Shown: positions 9,676 through 18,262, counted from the first letter of the stretch. The stretch: 24,436 nt of DNA from an uncultured Archangium sp. (GCA_946479335.1 CAMLFP010000038.1:1-24436); one strand, 5' to 3'. The notes: a model not told the origin generated them from the letters alone. Made by a program: numbers and translations.

Positions 9676-10329
9676 ATGGCGAACCCGGTTCGGATTGCTC
9701 CGTCGATTCTCTCGGCCGACTTCGGCCGGCTGGCGCAAGAGGTGAAGGCCATCACCGACGCCGGCGCCGACTACGTGCACGTCGACGTGATGGACGGCCG
9801 CTTCGTGCCCAACCTCACCATCGGGCCGCTGGTGGTGGAGGCGGTGAAGCGCGCGACCTCGCTGCCGCTCGACGTGCACCTGATGATCGTCGAGCCCGAG
9901 AAGTACATCGACGCGTTCGCGAAGGCCGGCGCCAACCTCATCACCGTGCACCAGGAGACCTGCCCGCATCTGCACCGCACGCTGCAGCAGATCCGCTCCG
10001 CGGGCGCGAAGCCGTCGGTGGTGCTCAACCCGTCGACGCCGCTGTGCACGATTGAAGAGGTGCTCACCGAGGTCGATCAGGTGCTGCTGATGTCGGTGAA
10101 CCCCGGGTTCGGCGGGCAGGCCTTCATCGAGGCCACCGTCGACAAGGTGCGCCGGCTGCGCGCGATGCTCGACGCGCGCGGGTTGCAGAAGGTGGAGATC
10201 GAAGTCGACGGCGGCATCAACCCCGACACCGCGAAGCAGGTCATCGCGGCCGGGGCGAACGTGCTGGTCGCCGGCAACGCCGTCTTCAAGGCGAAGGACT
10301 ACCGCGCCGCCATCGCCGCGCTGCGCTGA
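9676..10329 (+). CDS. rpe: Ribulose-phosphate 3-epimerase, 217 aa
   Basis: The enzyme interconverts ribulose 5-phosphate and xylulose 5-phosphate in the pentose phosphate pathway, in the cytoplasm. The sequence is a complete TIM-barrel family member. It begins with [24 protein letters not shown] contains metal and catalytic residues His35 and Asp37; DVHLM contains His68; [10 protein letters not shown] is the phosphate-binding segment; EVDGGIN contains Asp178. Length is typical. The start is ATG 9676, 35 bases from the divergent HD-GYP start, without a Shine-Dalgarno but with a TA hexamer at leaderless spacing. Its stop is separated from the convergent DUF3999 stop by a single base. Function is certain at family level. 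Confidence 0.96.
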   Translation: MANPVRIAPSILSADFGRLAQEVKAITDAGADYVHVDVMDGRFVPNLTIGPLVVEAVKRATSLPLDVHLMIVEPEKYIDAFAKAGANLITVHQETCPHLHRTLQQIRSAGAKPSVVLNPSTPLCTIEEVLTEVDQVLLMSVNPGFGGQAFIEATVDKVRRLRAMLDARGLQKVEIEVDGGINPDTAKQVIAAGANVLVAGNAVFKAKDYRAAIAALR

Positions 10330-10330
10330 C

Positions 10331-11674
10331 TCAGGTGGCGGGCGGCGCTTCGCGCAAGAGCGTGAGGGCGAAGCCGGCGATGGTCAGCGCGCCCACCAGC
10401 AGCACCGCCCACAGCACGTACTTCTTCCACGGGGTCTCTGGCGGCGGCTCGCGGTACGCCTCTTCACCCGCGCGCTGCTCCGGGGCGCCGAGTTCGGCGA
10501 GCGGCGGCTCCCAGTCGTCGCCGAGGCTGGCGCGCATGGTGGCGAGCGCGGTCTCGATGGGCCACACCGCGGTGCGCGCGTGGAGGTGGCCGACGGCCAG
10601 CGCCCACGGCTGCTTGCCCTCCGCGAGGAAGACGAAGCGCGCGGGCACGTAGCCGATGCTCACGTGCGGCGCGTCGCTCACCGGCGTGCGCGCCTCGAGG
10701 CGGAACTCGCGGAACCGGCCGCGCGGCGTCAGGTGCTGTTCGTCGTTGGTCACCACCTCGCCAGCGGGCCGCAGGCGGAAGGCGGTGACGGTGCCCAGCG
10801 GCGTCCACGGGTGCTGCGCGTCCCACCGGCCGGACAACTCAAAGGTGGCGAGCGCGTTGTCTTGCGTGAACTCGACCCGCATCGCGTCGACCGGCACGGC
10901 GGCGTTCAACGCGTACTCGAAGCGCGTGACACCCGCGGGCGCGGCCTCTGCGGTGCGCTCCACGCCCTCGAGCCACGTGCGCTGCGGGAACTCGTAGCCG
11001 GTCTCGCTGCCGTGGGCGGTCGCCGAGAGCTCGTTCACCGGGGCGCCATCGTCGAGCCGCCGCACGCGCAGGTATGTCGCGCGCGCCGCGCGGAGCGACA
11101 GGTCGCGCCGCTCGATGCGGGTGCCCGCGCGCTCGAGGGAGAGCACCGTGCCGCTGCCGATGAACGACCACGACTGGAGGTCGTTGCTGCTCTCCACCGA
11201 GACGCGCATCACCACGTTGTCGGTGCCCGGCCATTCGAGCGTGAGCCGGTCGAGATCGTGGGTGAAGGCCGAGGCGTCGATGAGCCACTCGCGCGGCGGC
11301 GTGGTGTGGTGCCAGCGCTCGTCGATGCGGCGGAGCCGGCCGGCGTCATCGCGCACCACCACGAGGTTGAGATCTCCGCGCAGCGACTCGTCGGGCGGCA
11401 CGTCGAACACCGGCAGCGCCGCGTGATGGTTCGTCTCTGCGCTGACGCCGCGCGCCGCGACGCGCGCCATCGGCACCGGCTTGCCGGCGTGGTTGAAGAT
11501 CTCCACGTCGCCCAGCTCTTCGTCGTGCGACCACTGGTACACCTCCGGCGTCGCGTCGACGCGCCACGCCGACTCCGCGCCCGAAGCGAAGATGGGGAAG
11601 ACGTAGGCGTAGTCGTCGGGCGTCGCCGCGCGCGCGAGCGTGGCGAGGAGCAGCAGGGGAAGTGCGGGTTTCAT
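10331..11674 (-). CDS. DUF3999 family exported, membrane-anchored protein, 447 aa
   Basis: An N-terminal signal peptide (MKPALPLLLLATLARA, probable cleavage before ATPDD) is followed by a large beta-rich extracytoplasmic region. Near the C-terminus there is one transmembrane helix (YVLWAVLLVGALTIAGFALTLL) with a short tail. I assign DUF3999 from the overall layout, from segments such as QWSHDEELGDVEIFNHAGKPVP, and because DUF3999 genes typically lie next to DUF2339 genes, as here. Its ATG at 11674 overlaps the DUF2339 stop by four bases (ATGA), so the two are very likely translationally coupled and may act as a complex at the inner membrane. The molecular function of the family is not known. 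Confidence 0.75.
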   Translation of the reverse strand: MKPALPLLLLATLARAATPDDYAYVFPIFASGAESAWRVDATPEVYQWSHDEELGDVEIFNHAGKPVPMARVAARGVSAETNHHAALPVFDVPPDESLRGDLNLVVVRDDAGRLRRIDERWHHTTPPREWLIDASAFTHDLDRLTLEWPGTDNVVMRVSVESSNDLQSWSFIGSGTVLSLERAGTRIERRDLSLRAARATYLRVRRLDDGAPVNELSATAHGSETGYEFPQRTWLEGVERTAEAAPAGVTRFEYALNAAVPVDAMRVEFTQDNALATFELSGRWDAQHPWTPLGTVTAFRLRPAGEVVTNDEQHLTPRGRFREFRLEARTPVSDAPHVSIGYVPARFVFLAEGKQPWALAVGHLHARTAVWPIETALATMRASLGDDWEPPLAELGAPEQRAGEEAYREPPPETPWKKYVLWAVLLVGALTIAGFALTLLREAPPAT

Positions 11675-14385
11675 GCGTTCTCTCCGGTCTTCTCAGGGGC
11701 GCGCGGCGGCGCGGGCGCGAAGTAGCCGACGGCGGTGCACAGCAGGCCGTAGGCGATGAACGAGACGATGCCGAACACGCTGCCGAGGTGGCTGCGGTCG
11801 ACCAGCAACAGCTTGAGCAGCACCACGCCCATCAGCAGCGCGCCGGTGAGCCACACCGCGCGATTGCCGCGCTTCGAGCCCAGCACCCAGCCGGCGACCC
11901 CGAGGATGCTCCACACCACCGAGAGCGAGGTCTGCGCCTCCTTGGTGGAGATGAGGTCGTCGTCCCACGGGACGTCGAGGAGGTGATGCACCGCGCGCAG
12001 CGTCGCCATGCTGATGAAGGCGAACGACACCACGGTCAGCACCGTGAGGCGGCGCTCGCCCAGCCACTTCGGCGCACCCTGCGTCAGCCAGCGCAGCAGC
12101 ACCACCATCATGCCCAGCTGCAGCAGCTCCACCGGGTTGAGCAGCGGCAGCCACTGCACCGGCCGGCTCTCTCCGGGGTGGAAGAGGGTGATGCAGAACA
12201 TCAGCGCCGTCACCGCACCCTGGGTGAGGGAGAGCGGGCCGCGCCACTCGTCGACGCGCGCCCGCAGCGGCGCGGAGATCAGCGCCGGCCGCTGCACCGT
12301 CAGGCCCCACAGCACCACCAGCGGCAGGGCGGTCAGCGCGATGCGCCAGCCGTTGCCGAGGTGGCCCTGGCGCGCGAGCTGTTCGAGCGTGAGGCCGAGC
12401 GCGAAGGTCCACGTCCACAGCCAGCCGGCGTGCGAGAGCCCCAGCGGCACCCGCGGCGCGTCGCGCGTGGCGAAGAGGCTGCCGAAGGCCAGCGCCGCCC
12501 ACGTCAGCAACCCGGCGAGCGGCCACGTGTGCCACGTGCGGAGGTGATCGTCGGCGTACGCGAAGAGCATCATCGCGCTGAGCGCCAGCATGGCGGCGAT
12601 GGTCCACGGCAACGCCTGCCGCTTCACCCACTGCCACGCGAGGCCGCACAGCGCGGCGGTGAGCCCGAAGAAGACCAGCGTCGCGGGCGCGGAGTGCTCG
12701 CTGGGCACGAAGCGCTCGATCTCCCGGAGGCCGGCGCCGAACCACCACGAGAAGCCCCACAGGTAGAGCGGCACCGAGAGCCACGTGGCCTTCGACTTCT
12801 CCGCGTAGAGCCACGCGGTGATGAACGCCGCCGCCGCGATGAACACCGCGCTGATGAAGCCGGCGTTGGCGAAGACGTGCGCGTCGAGGGGCTGCGGGTG
12901 CTTCGCGAGCGAGCTGAAGAACGCGATGGCCGCTGAGAACTGCAGGCCGAGGCCGCTCCAGCGCGGGAGGCGGCGGTCTTGCCGGAGGCCCAGCCACACC
13001 AGCGCGGTGCCCTCGAAGGCGAAGGTGCACGCGGTGGCGCGCGCCGACAGCGCGAGCGGTACGGCGAGGGTCGCAAAGCCCACGCACAGCACGGCGAACG
13101 ACTCGCCCAGCACGCGCGCGGTGCCCGGCTTGCGCAGCAGCCACGCCGCGAGGAGCACGTAGAGCGCCGCCATGCCCAGCGCGCTGTACGCCAGCGGCAG
13201 CTCGTCGCCGCGCAGCAGCCCCGCCTGCAGCGACATGGTGATGAGCGGGTTGCCGAAGACCAGCGTGCCGTCGACGAAGCCGCGCTTCTCGTCGGGCCGG
13301 CGCACCGCGGTGATGATCGGCACCAGCAGGTAGATGGCGAAGAACCCGAGGAGGAATGGCTCGACGCTCGCGAAGTTCTCCGGCTGGTACTTGAGGACGC
13401 CCCACGCCGTGCCGATGACGAAGGTGAAGGTGAAGCCCAGCAGGTTGAGGATGCGCCACGACTTCGCCCACGCGATGCCGAAGATCGCGAGGTTCAGCAC
13501 CATGTAGAACGAGAAGAGCGCGACGTAGTTCCCCGAGCCGGTGGAGACGAGGAGCGGCGTGAGGAAGCCGGCGGTGATGCCCAGCACCGCGAGCGCGATC
13601 GAGTCTTGCAGCACCGCGAGCAATCCCGCACCGGCGACGAGCACCAGCATCAGCGCGAACGCCGCCTCCGAAGGAATCAGGTCGTAGAGCCGGAACGCGG
13701 CGAACACCGTCATCAGCAAGATGCCGATGGAGCCGCCCTGCAGCGAGAGGCCGAAGGAGCGCCGGCCGACGCGTTCACGCCAGCCGAAGACCACGCCGCC
13801 GATCGCCGCCAGCGCGATGCCTGCCAGCCGCAGCTCGATGGGCACCGTGAGCCAGCCTTGATCGGCCGCGTACTTGAGCAGCGCGGCGACGCCGGCGAAC
13901 AACACCAGCATGCCGATCTTCACCGGCACGTTGCCCTCGGTGAACCAGCGCTTGATGGCGGCGATGGCCTGGTCGAACACGTCGGGCTGCGGAGGCGTGC
14001 GCGGCGCGGGTGGCGGGCGCGGAGGCGGCGCTTCGACGCGGAGGCTCGGTGGCGGTGCGGCCGTCGACGCGGGCTCCACGGGAGTCGCGCTCGGCTCGCT
14101 GGTGACTCCGGGAGCGGCCGGCTCCACAGGCGCGATGGGCTCGGCCGCGGCGACAGGCGTGGGCGGCGGTTCCGCCTCCGCGGGTGCTGAGACCACGCGC
14201 GGCGCGAGGGCGCCAGCGGCGGCACGGCGAGCGGCTTCGAGCGCTTCGGTCTGCCGGTGCGCCCGCTCGAGACGCAGCTGCGCCTCGACAGCCTTGAGCC
14301 GCGACGAGAGATCGCTCAGCCGCCACCAGACCCACAACAACGCGAAGAAACCGAACGTGAAACCGGTGACGACCAGGCACTCCAT
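11671..14385 (-). CDS. DUF2339 giant multi-pass membrane protein, 904 aa
   Basis: The protein starts with a transmembrane helix (about residues 3-22), then a short coiled coil (LSSRLKAVEAQLRLERAHRQ), then a long Ala/Pro/Glu-rich linker to about residue 145. After AIKRWFTEGNVPVKIGMLVLFAGVAALLKYAAD, a signature of DUF2339 proteins, it is almost continuous hydrophobic helices, on the order of twenty or more. ATG 14385 is chosen over the in-frame GTG at 14391 because GAGG lies five bases before it. Function of the family is unknown; the size and the coupled DUF3999 partner suggest an inner-membrane and periplasm-facing assembly. The gene follows the HelD-like gene by 53 bases on the same strand. 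Confidence 0.83.
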   Translation of the reverse strand: MECLVVTGFTFGFFALLWVWWRLSDLSSRLKAVEAQLRLERAHRQTEALEAARRAAAGALAPRVVSAPAEAEPPPTPVAAAEPIAPVEPAAPGVTSEPSATPVEPASTAAPPPSLRVEAPPPRPPPAPRTPPQPDVFDQAIAAIKRWFTEGNVPVKIGMLVLFAGVAALLKYAADQGWLTVPIELRLAGIALAAIGGVVFGWRERVGRRSFGLSLQGGSIGILLMTVFAAFRLYDLIPSEAAFALMLVLVAGAGLLAVLQDSIALAVLGITAGFLTPLLVSTGSGNYVALFSFYMVLNLAIFGIAWAKSWRILNLLGFTFTFVIGTAWGVLKYQPENFASVEPFLLGFFAIYLLVPIITAVRRPDEKRGFVDGTLVFGNPLITMSLQAGLLRGDELPLAYSALGMAALYVLLAAWLLRKPGTARVLGESFAVLCVGFATLAVPLALSARATACTFAFEGTALVWLGLRQDRRLPRWSGLGLQFSAAIAFFSSLAKHPQPLDAHVFANAGFISAVFIAAAAFITAWLYAEKSKATWLSVPLYLWGFSWWFGAGLREIERFVPSEHSAPATLVFFGLTAALCGLAWQWVKRQALPWTIAAMLALSAMMLFAYADDHLRTWHTWPLAGLLTWAALAFGSLFATRDAPRVPLGLSHAGWLWTWTFALGLTLEQLARQGHLGNGWRIALTALPLVVLWGLTVQRPALISAPLRARVDEWRGPLSLTQGAVTALMFCITLFHPGESRPVQWLPLLNPVELLQLGMMVVLLRWLTQGAPKWLGERRLTVLTVVSFAFISMATLRAVHHLLDVPWDDDLISTKEAQTSLSVVWSILGVAGWVLGSKRGNRAVWLTGALLMGVVLLKLLLVDRSHLGSVFGIVSFIAYGLLCTAVGYFAPAPPRAPEKTGENA

Positions 14386-14390
14386 GCGCA

Positions 14391-14394
14391 CCTC
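14391..14394 (-). promoter_or_regulatory. Shine-Dalgarno site fixing the DUF2339 start at 14385
   Basis: On the minus strand GAGG is followed by five bases and then ATG at 14385. The upstream in-frame GTG at 14391 overlaps this site and is therefore less likely to be the start. Confidence 0.55.
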
Positions 14395-14438
14395 GTTTCA
14401 GGAGCCCAACAACCCCCCGCGGCTTCCTGAATTCCCTT

Positions 14439-16511
14439 TCAGCCGATGAGTGGAGTCGGCGTGCCCGGCGAGAGCAACCACAATTGATGTGACGCGCGGG
14501 TGACCGCGACGTGCAGCTTGCGCCGGCCTTCGTCGGTGCCGGGCCAGTTGACGGCGCTGGCGTCGGGCACCACCACGTAGTCCCACTCCAGGCCCTTCAC
14601 GGAGTCGACGTCGGTGACATCGACGCCGGGCTCGAAGGTGAAGTCGCCGCGATCGACGAGGCGCGTGTGGTGCAACCCGGAGATGAGCGGGAAGAAGCGC
14701 TTCGCGGTCGCCATGCTGGCGCAGATGACGGCCACCGACGCGTGGGGCTCTGCGTCCAGCAGCTCCTTGAGCGCGCTGGCGAGGAAGAGGTGCGTGGGCG
14801 CCTCTCCGGGGAAGTTGAAGCGGCCGACGGGCACGCCATCGCGCGCCGACTTGAGCGGCGTGTCGGGCGCCAGCGGGCCCAGCACCTGCCGCGCCACCTC
14901 CGCGATGGGCTGCGGGCAGCGGTAGCTGGTGGTGAGGCGGATCGTCGCCGCGTCGCGCGCGCCCGCCACGTCGAGCGACTTCTGCCAACCCGCGAACGAG
15001 GTGTGCGTCTGCTGCGCTTCGTCGCCGGCCAGGGTGAGGCCCTTGAACTCGCGCGTGGTGGCCCGCAGCGTCTCGAAGTCGAAGAGCGAGAAGTCTTCGG
15101 CCTCGTCGAGCACCACGTGCGAGGCCTGCGGCAGCGACAGCGCGCGCCGCCACGAGAGCATCGTCAACAGAATCGGCAGGTCCTCCACGTCGATGGAGCC
15201 CGCGAGCTCCTCCGGCGTGCCCGAGTCGAGCTCGCGCCCGTCGATGGCGGTGCGCATCGACTCGTCGGTGATGTCCTTCGCGTTGAAGCGCGTCTGGAGC
15301 TGCAGCGAGGTGTGCTCCACGCACTCGGCGATGGCGGTGGAGGGCAGGGTGCCGTTCGCCGCCGCCACCACGCGCTTGAGGAACTCGGTGTCTGACAGCA
15401 ACACCGCCAGCTGACGCCACAACGGCTTCAGCTCCGTCTTCACCGGCGTGGCCTTCGCGAGCTCCTCTTTGAGCGCGTCGTAGAGCGCGGGGTGCCGCTT
15501 GAGCGAGGTCACCAGCGCCGGCGGCTCGAGGTTCACCCGCGGCAGCACGCCGAACGCGCGGCGCGCGAGCCGCAGGAGGAAGTCGTCGAGCGTGTGCACC
15601 ACCTCGGGGCCAGCGTCGTCGTCGCTCTCGGGAGAAGGGAGCAACGGCGCCAACAAGCGCTGCGCCAGCCGCGCGAGGCCGGGCTCGGGCACCACCACCC
15701 GTGCGCGCGTCAGCGGGATCTTCTCGGGGTTGGAGGTGGTGATGCGCGCCAGCCGGTGCAGCGCGACGGTGGTCTTGCCGGAGCCCGCGCTCCCCAGCAC
15801 CAGCAGCGGCTCATCGGGCGGCGCGGAGATGGCGGCGAACTGCTCTGCGTCGAGCAGTGCGGTGACGTCGACGCGCGTACCTTTCTCCTGCGTGCCGACC
15901 GAGGTGCCGAGGTGCCCGTCACGGGCCGCGGTGCCGGAGCCGCCCGACGCCAACGACGCCAGCGCGCGCGACTTCCACTCGCCGTCGGTGTCGCGGAAGA
16001 GCGACAGCCCGTCGCTCAACACCTGCATCAGCTTGCCCTGGTGCACCACCACCACGCGGCGCAACACCACGGTGCCCGTCGCCAGCCGCCCGGGGAACTG
16101 CTCTTCGAAGAGGTCGCCCTCGCGGTACCGGTAGAAGAGCTGCGCCACCGGCGCCACGCGCCAGTCGACGACGCGCAGGTTCTGCCGGGTGTCGATGTAC
16201 GTGCCGTGCCCGAGGAAGTAGTCGCGCAGCTCCCCGCTCTCCTCGAGGCGCAGGTGCGCGAGGTACGGGCTGCGCGGGTCGGGCAACACCGACTGGGTGC
16301 GCGCCGCGAGCTGTTGGCGGAGCGCCAGCTCGTGCAGCAGGTTCCCGGCGTCGTCTTCATCTTCGGCCGCGGCCTCGTCGCGCAGCTCGCTCAGCTCATG
16401 GCTGCTGACCGACACGCGCCGCGCCTGACGCGCCTGCGCCAGCGCCGCCTGCACCTTGTTCAGCAGGGCCTCTTCTTCTTCCAGCGCCGCGCGCTCGGCT
16501 TCGGTGAGCAT
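14439..16511 (-). CDS. HelD-like UvrD-superfamily ATPase, 690 aa
   Basis: All superfamily 1 helicase motifs are visible: Walker A GSAGSGKTT with Lys246, motif II VVLDEAED with Asp469-Glu470, motif III GDEAQQT, motif IV-like TTSYRC, motif V VDSVKGLEWDYVVV and motif VI VAVTRASHQLW. Upstream, residues about 100-165 carry YID..NLRVVDWRVAPVAQLFYRY..GDLFEEQFPGR, which matches the HelD-specific region (IDWRAP..FY). HelD proteins bind RNA polymerase, remove it from stalled or post-termination complexes, and in some bacteria affect rifampicin tolerance. The N-terminus is helical with an acidic patch (DEAAAEDEDDAG), and the protein is shorter than the typical 750 or more residues, so the arm that enters the polymerase may be reduced. 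ATG 16511 is the start; no Shine-Dalgarno is seen. Confidence 0.85.
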   Translation of the reverse strand: MLTEAERAALEEEEALLNKVQAALAQARQARRVSVSSHELSELRDEAAAEDEDDAGNLLHELALRQQLAARTQSVLPDPRSPYLAHLRLEESGELRDYFLGHGTYIDTRQNLRVVDWRVAPVAQLFYRYREGDLFEEQFPGRLATGTVVLRRVVVVHQGKLMQVLSDGLSLFRDTDGEWKSRALASLASGGSGTAARDGHLGTSVGTQEKGTRVDVTALLDAEQFAAISAPPDEPLLVLGSAGSGKTTVALHRLARITTSNPEKIPLTRARVVVPEPGLARLAQRLLAPLLPSPESDDDAGPEVVHTLDDFLLRLARRAFGVLPRVNLEPPALVTSLKRHPALYDALKEELAKATPVKTELKPLWRQLAVLLSDTEFLKRVVAAANGTLPSTAIAECVEHTSLQLQTRFNAKDITDESMRTAIDGRELDSGTPEELAGSIDVEDLPILLTMLSWRRALSLPQASHVVLDEAEDFSLFDFETLRATTREFKGLTLAGDEAQQTHTSFAGWQKSLDVAGARDAATIRLTTSYRCPQPIAEVARQVLGPLAPDTPLKSARDGVPVGRFNFPGEAPTHLFLASALKELLDAEPHASVAVICASMATAKRFFPLISGLHHTRLVDRGDFTFEPGVDVTDVDSVKGLEWDYVVVPDASAVNWPGTDEGRRKLHVAVTRASHQLWLLSPGTPTPLIG

Positions 16512-16542
16512 CGGGCGTGGAGTGCCATCGGCACACGCGCTT

Positions 16543-16570
16543 CGTCAACCCGTTGGATTTTTCGCGCGAA
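16543..16570 (-). promoter_or_regulatory. Possible promoter/operator upstream of the HelD-like gene
   Basis: In the 78-base gap the minus strand has TTGACG (16548-16543), a good -35 match, and 12 bases farther upstream the perfect 10-base palindrome TTCGCGCGAA (16561-16570). A clear -10 is missing at normal spacing, so this is only a candidate. Confidence 0.25.
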
Positions 16571-16589
16571 TCAGTACGTTGGTTGCAGC

Positions 16590-17396
16590 TCAGCCCGCGA
16601 GCTCCGCCAGCTCGGCCTCGTTCGGCGCATGCGGGTCGACGGGGTCGGAATCCAGCGGCGAGGCGTCTTCCCCGGGCACCTTCACGCGCTTCTTCGGCTT
16701 CGCCTGCACCTGCGAGATCTCCAGCAGCTCCTTGAGCGGCGCGAGCGCGGCCTCGGCCAGCAGCCGCGCCTGCTTGCACGGCAGCTCCAGCCGGTGCGCG
16801 GTGGCGTCGAGCTCGTCGCGCAGCTTGCGCGCGGTGTCCTCCTCCAGCGGCTCGGTGGAGAAGACGCTGCGCCAGGTGGCGAACGCGGCGCGCATGGTGT
16901 CGAGCACCGGCACCACCACCTGGTACGACTCCTCGGCGAACATGCGCTTCGCGTAGCCGGTGTTGAGGCGCTTCTCGAAGTCGGTGCAGAACTTCTCGAA
17001 GTCTTCACGGTCGACCCGGCGGAGCACCGGGAGCTTGAGCTTGCCGTACAGCGCCTCGAGCAACGGCGCGCGGCTGCCGGCGGCGAAGGTGATGCCCGCG
17101 TGCAGCTTCTCCACCGCGTCGACGGCGGCGTTCTGCAGCGTGCGCGCCTCGCTCTCGCGGATGCCGTCCATCTCCGGGAGCCGCAGCGCGCGCGTCGTCA
17201 GGTCGCCCACGCCTTCACGCGCCTGCGTCAACCGCGCGTGCGCTTGATCGAGCCAGGCCTTCTCGTCTTTGAGGCCCTGCTTCTTCGAGAGCTCGGCCTG
17301 CGCCGCGGCGAGGCGGGCCAGCAGGCGCTCGGAGTGGGTGATGAGATCGAACGCGTCGAGCAACAGGGGGTTGGTGACGGAGGCGTCGGACGTCAT
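16590..17396 (-). CDS. Uncharacterised helical protein coupled to a pseudouridine synthase gene, 268 aa
   Basis: I do not recognise this protein. It has no signal peptide or membrane segment and is predicted to be almost entirely alpha-helical. Heptad-like stretches occur at about residues 15-65 (ERLLARLAAAQAELSKKQ) and 180-230. A basic patch (KPKKRVKVPGE) comes before an acidic, Pro/Asp-rich tail ending in EAELAELAG. ATG 17396 overlaps the stop of the RluA-type gene by four bases (ATGA), which implies translational coupling. The HelD-like gene follows 78 bases downstream on the same strand. The frame stays open upstream to 17783, but that region is the pseudouridine synthase gene in another frame. 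A scaffolding or nucleic-acid-related role would fit the context but is a guess. Confidence 0.75.
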   Translation of the reverse strand: MTSDASVTNPLLLDAFDLITHSERLLARLAAAQAELSKKQGLKDEKAWLDQAHARLTQAREGVGDLTTRALRLPEMDGIRESEARTLQNAAVDAVEKLHAGITFAAGSRAPLLEALYGKLKLPVLRRVDREDFEKFCTDFEKRLNTGYAKRMFAEESYQVVVPVLDTMRAAFATWRSVFSTEPLEEDTARKLRDELDATAHRLELPCKQARLLAEAALAPLKELLEISQVQAKPKKRVKVPGEDASPLDSDPVDPHAPNEAELAELAG

Positions 17397-18232
17397 GGCG
17401 CGCGCATACCACGCAGGGCTGCGAGCGCGGCCTCCATGTCGCGCGGCAACGACGAGACGAACTCGCGGCCATCGATGCGCAGCTTCCACGCGTGGAGCGG
17501 GATGCGCCCGATGGATTCTCCGGCGGCGCGCGCCTCCGCGGTGCCGTACAGCCAGTCGCCCAGCAGCGGGTACCCGAGGTCGGAGAGCTGCGCGCGGATC
17601 TGGTGCGTGCGCCCGGTGTCGAGGTCGATCTCCAGCAGCGCGGCGGTGGCGAACTGCTCGCGCTTCACCCACGAGAGGCGCGCGCGCCGCGGCGACGAGA
17701 CGCGCGAGGTGTAGCGGCGCGGGTCGTCGGGGTTGCGGCCGTACGGCGTGTCGAGCTTCCCGGTCTCCGGCGGCGCGCCCCACACCAACGCGAGGTACGT
17801 CTTCTTGATGCGCTTCTCCTCGAAGGCCCGCTGCAGCGCGACCATCGCGTCGTTGGTCTTCGCCAGCACCAGGCAGCCGGTGGTGTCCTTGTCGAGGCGC
17901 TGCACGATGAGCCCTCCGGGGACGGCGCCCGGCTCGATCACCAGCCCCGACGGCTTGTCGATGACGAACATCGCCGCGTCGTCGTGCAGCACGCGCCAGC
18001 GCCCGCGGTCGAGGGGCGCCGACGCAGCGTCGGGGCGACCGTCATCGACCTCCACCTGCTCGCCGCCCACGATCCGCCGGAGCGGCTTCGCCACCTTCCC
18101 ATTCACCCGCACCTTGCCCGCGGCGAGCAGCTTGAGCAGCTGCGCCTTCGGCACCGCAGGCAACGCGCGCGTGAGGAACGCGTCGAGGCGCGGCGACGCG
18201 TCAGGCGGAACGGTGAGTCGGTGCACGGCCAT
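17393..18232 (-). CDS. RluA-family pseudouridine synthase, 279 aa
   Basis: The N-terminus (about residues 13-65) is an S4 RNA-binding domain (RLDAFLTRALP..PKAQLLKLLAAGKVRVNGK). The catalytic domain has VIDKPSGLVIEPG, then VQRLDKDTTGCLVLAKT with catalytic Asp114, then KKTYLALVWG, and LDTGRTHQIRAQLSDLGYPLLGD. Such enzymes isomerise specific uridines in rRNA or tRNA; the target here is not predictable. Two oddities: the usual HRLD is QRLD, and the stretch between EPG and RLD is about 20 residues shorter than in RluC/RluD. The rest of the active site looks intact. The gene starts a minus-strand run and is divergent from the GNAT gene with 30 bases between. Confidence 0.88.
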   Translation of the reverse strand: MAVHRLTVPPDASPRLDAFLTRALPAVPKAQLLKLLAAGKVRVNGKVAKPLRRIVGGEQVEVDDGRPDAASAPLDRGRWRVLHDDAAMFVIDKPSGLVIEPGAVPGGLIVQRLDKDTTGCLVLAKTNDAMVALQRAFEEKRIKKTYLALVWGAPPETGKLDTPYGRNPDDPRRYTSRVSSPRRARLSWVKREQFATAALLEIDLDTGRTHQIRAQLSDLGYPLLGDWLYGTAEARAAGESIGRIPLHAWKLRIDGREFVSSLPRDMEAALAALRGMRAP

Positions 18233-18238
18233 GCGACG

Positions 18239-18255
18239 CCTTTAGCTGCTATTGC
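18239..18255. promoter_or_regulatory. Central symmetric element between the RluA-type and GNAT genes
   Basis: TAGC-T-GCTA (18243-18251) is a perfect interrupted palindrome at the centre of the 30-base divergent gap. On the plus strand TATTGC (18250-18255) ends seven bases before the GNAT ATG. On the minus strand TAAAGG (18244-18239) ends six bases before the RluA-type ATG; the AAAGG could instead act as a weak Shine-Dalgarno. Confidence 0.33.
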
Positions 18256-18262
18256 GGCCCGC

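Noticed and set aside
14398..14430. Hairpin TCAGGAGCC / GGCTTCCTGA as a terminator for the HelD-like gene
   Set aside because: The stem has a bulge, the loop is long, and there is no U-tract on the minus strand; it also overlaps the leader of the co-directional DUF2339 gene.
15492..17714. A 740-codon plus-strand open frame across the HelD-like and helical-protein genes
   Set aside because: It is Arg/Gln/His-rich low-complexity sequence antisense to two genes, one of which has complete helicase motifs; it has no start signal and is a high-GC shadow.
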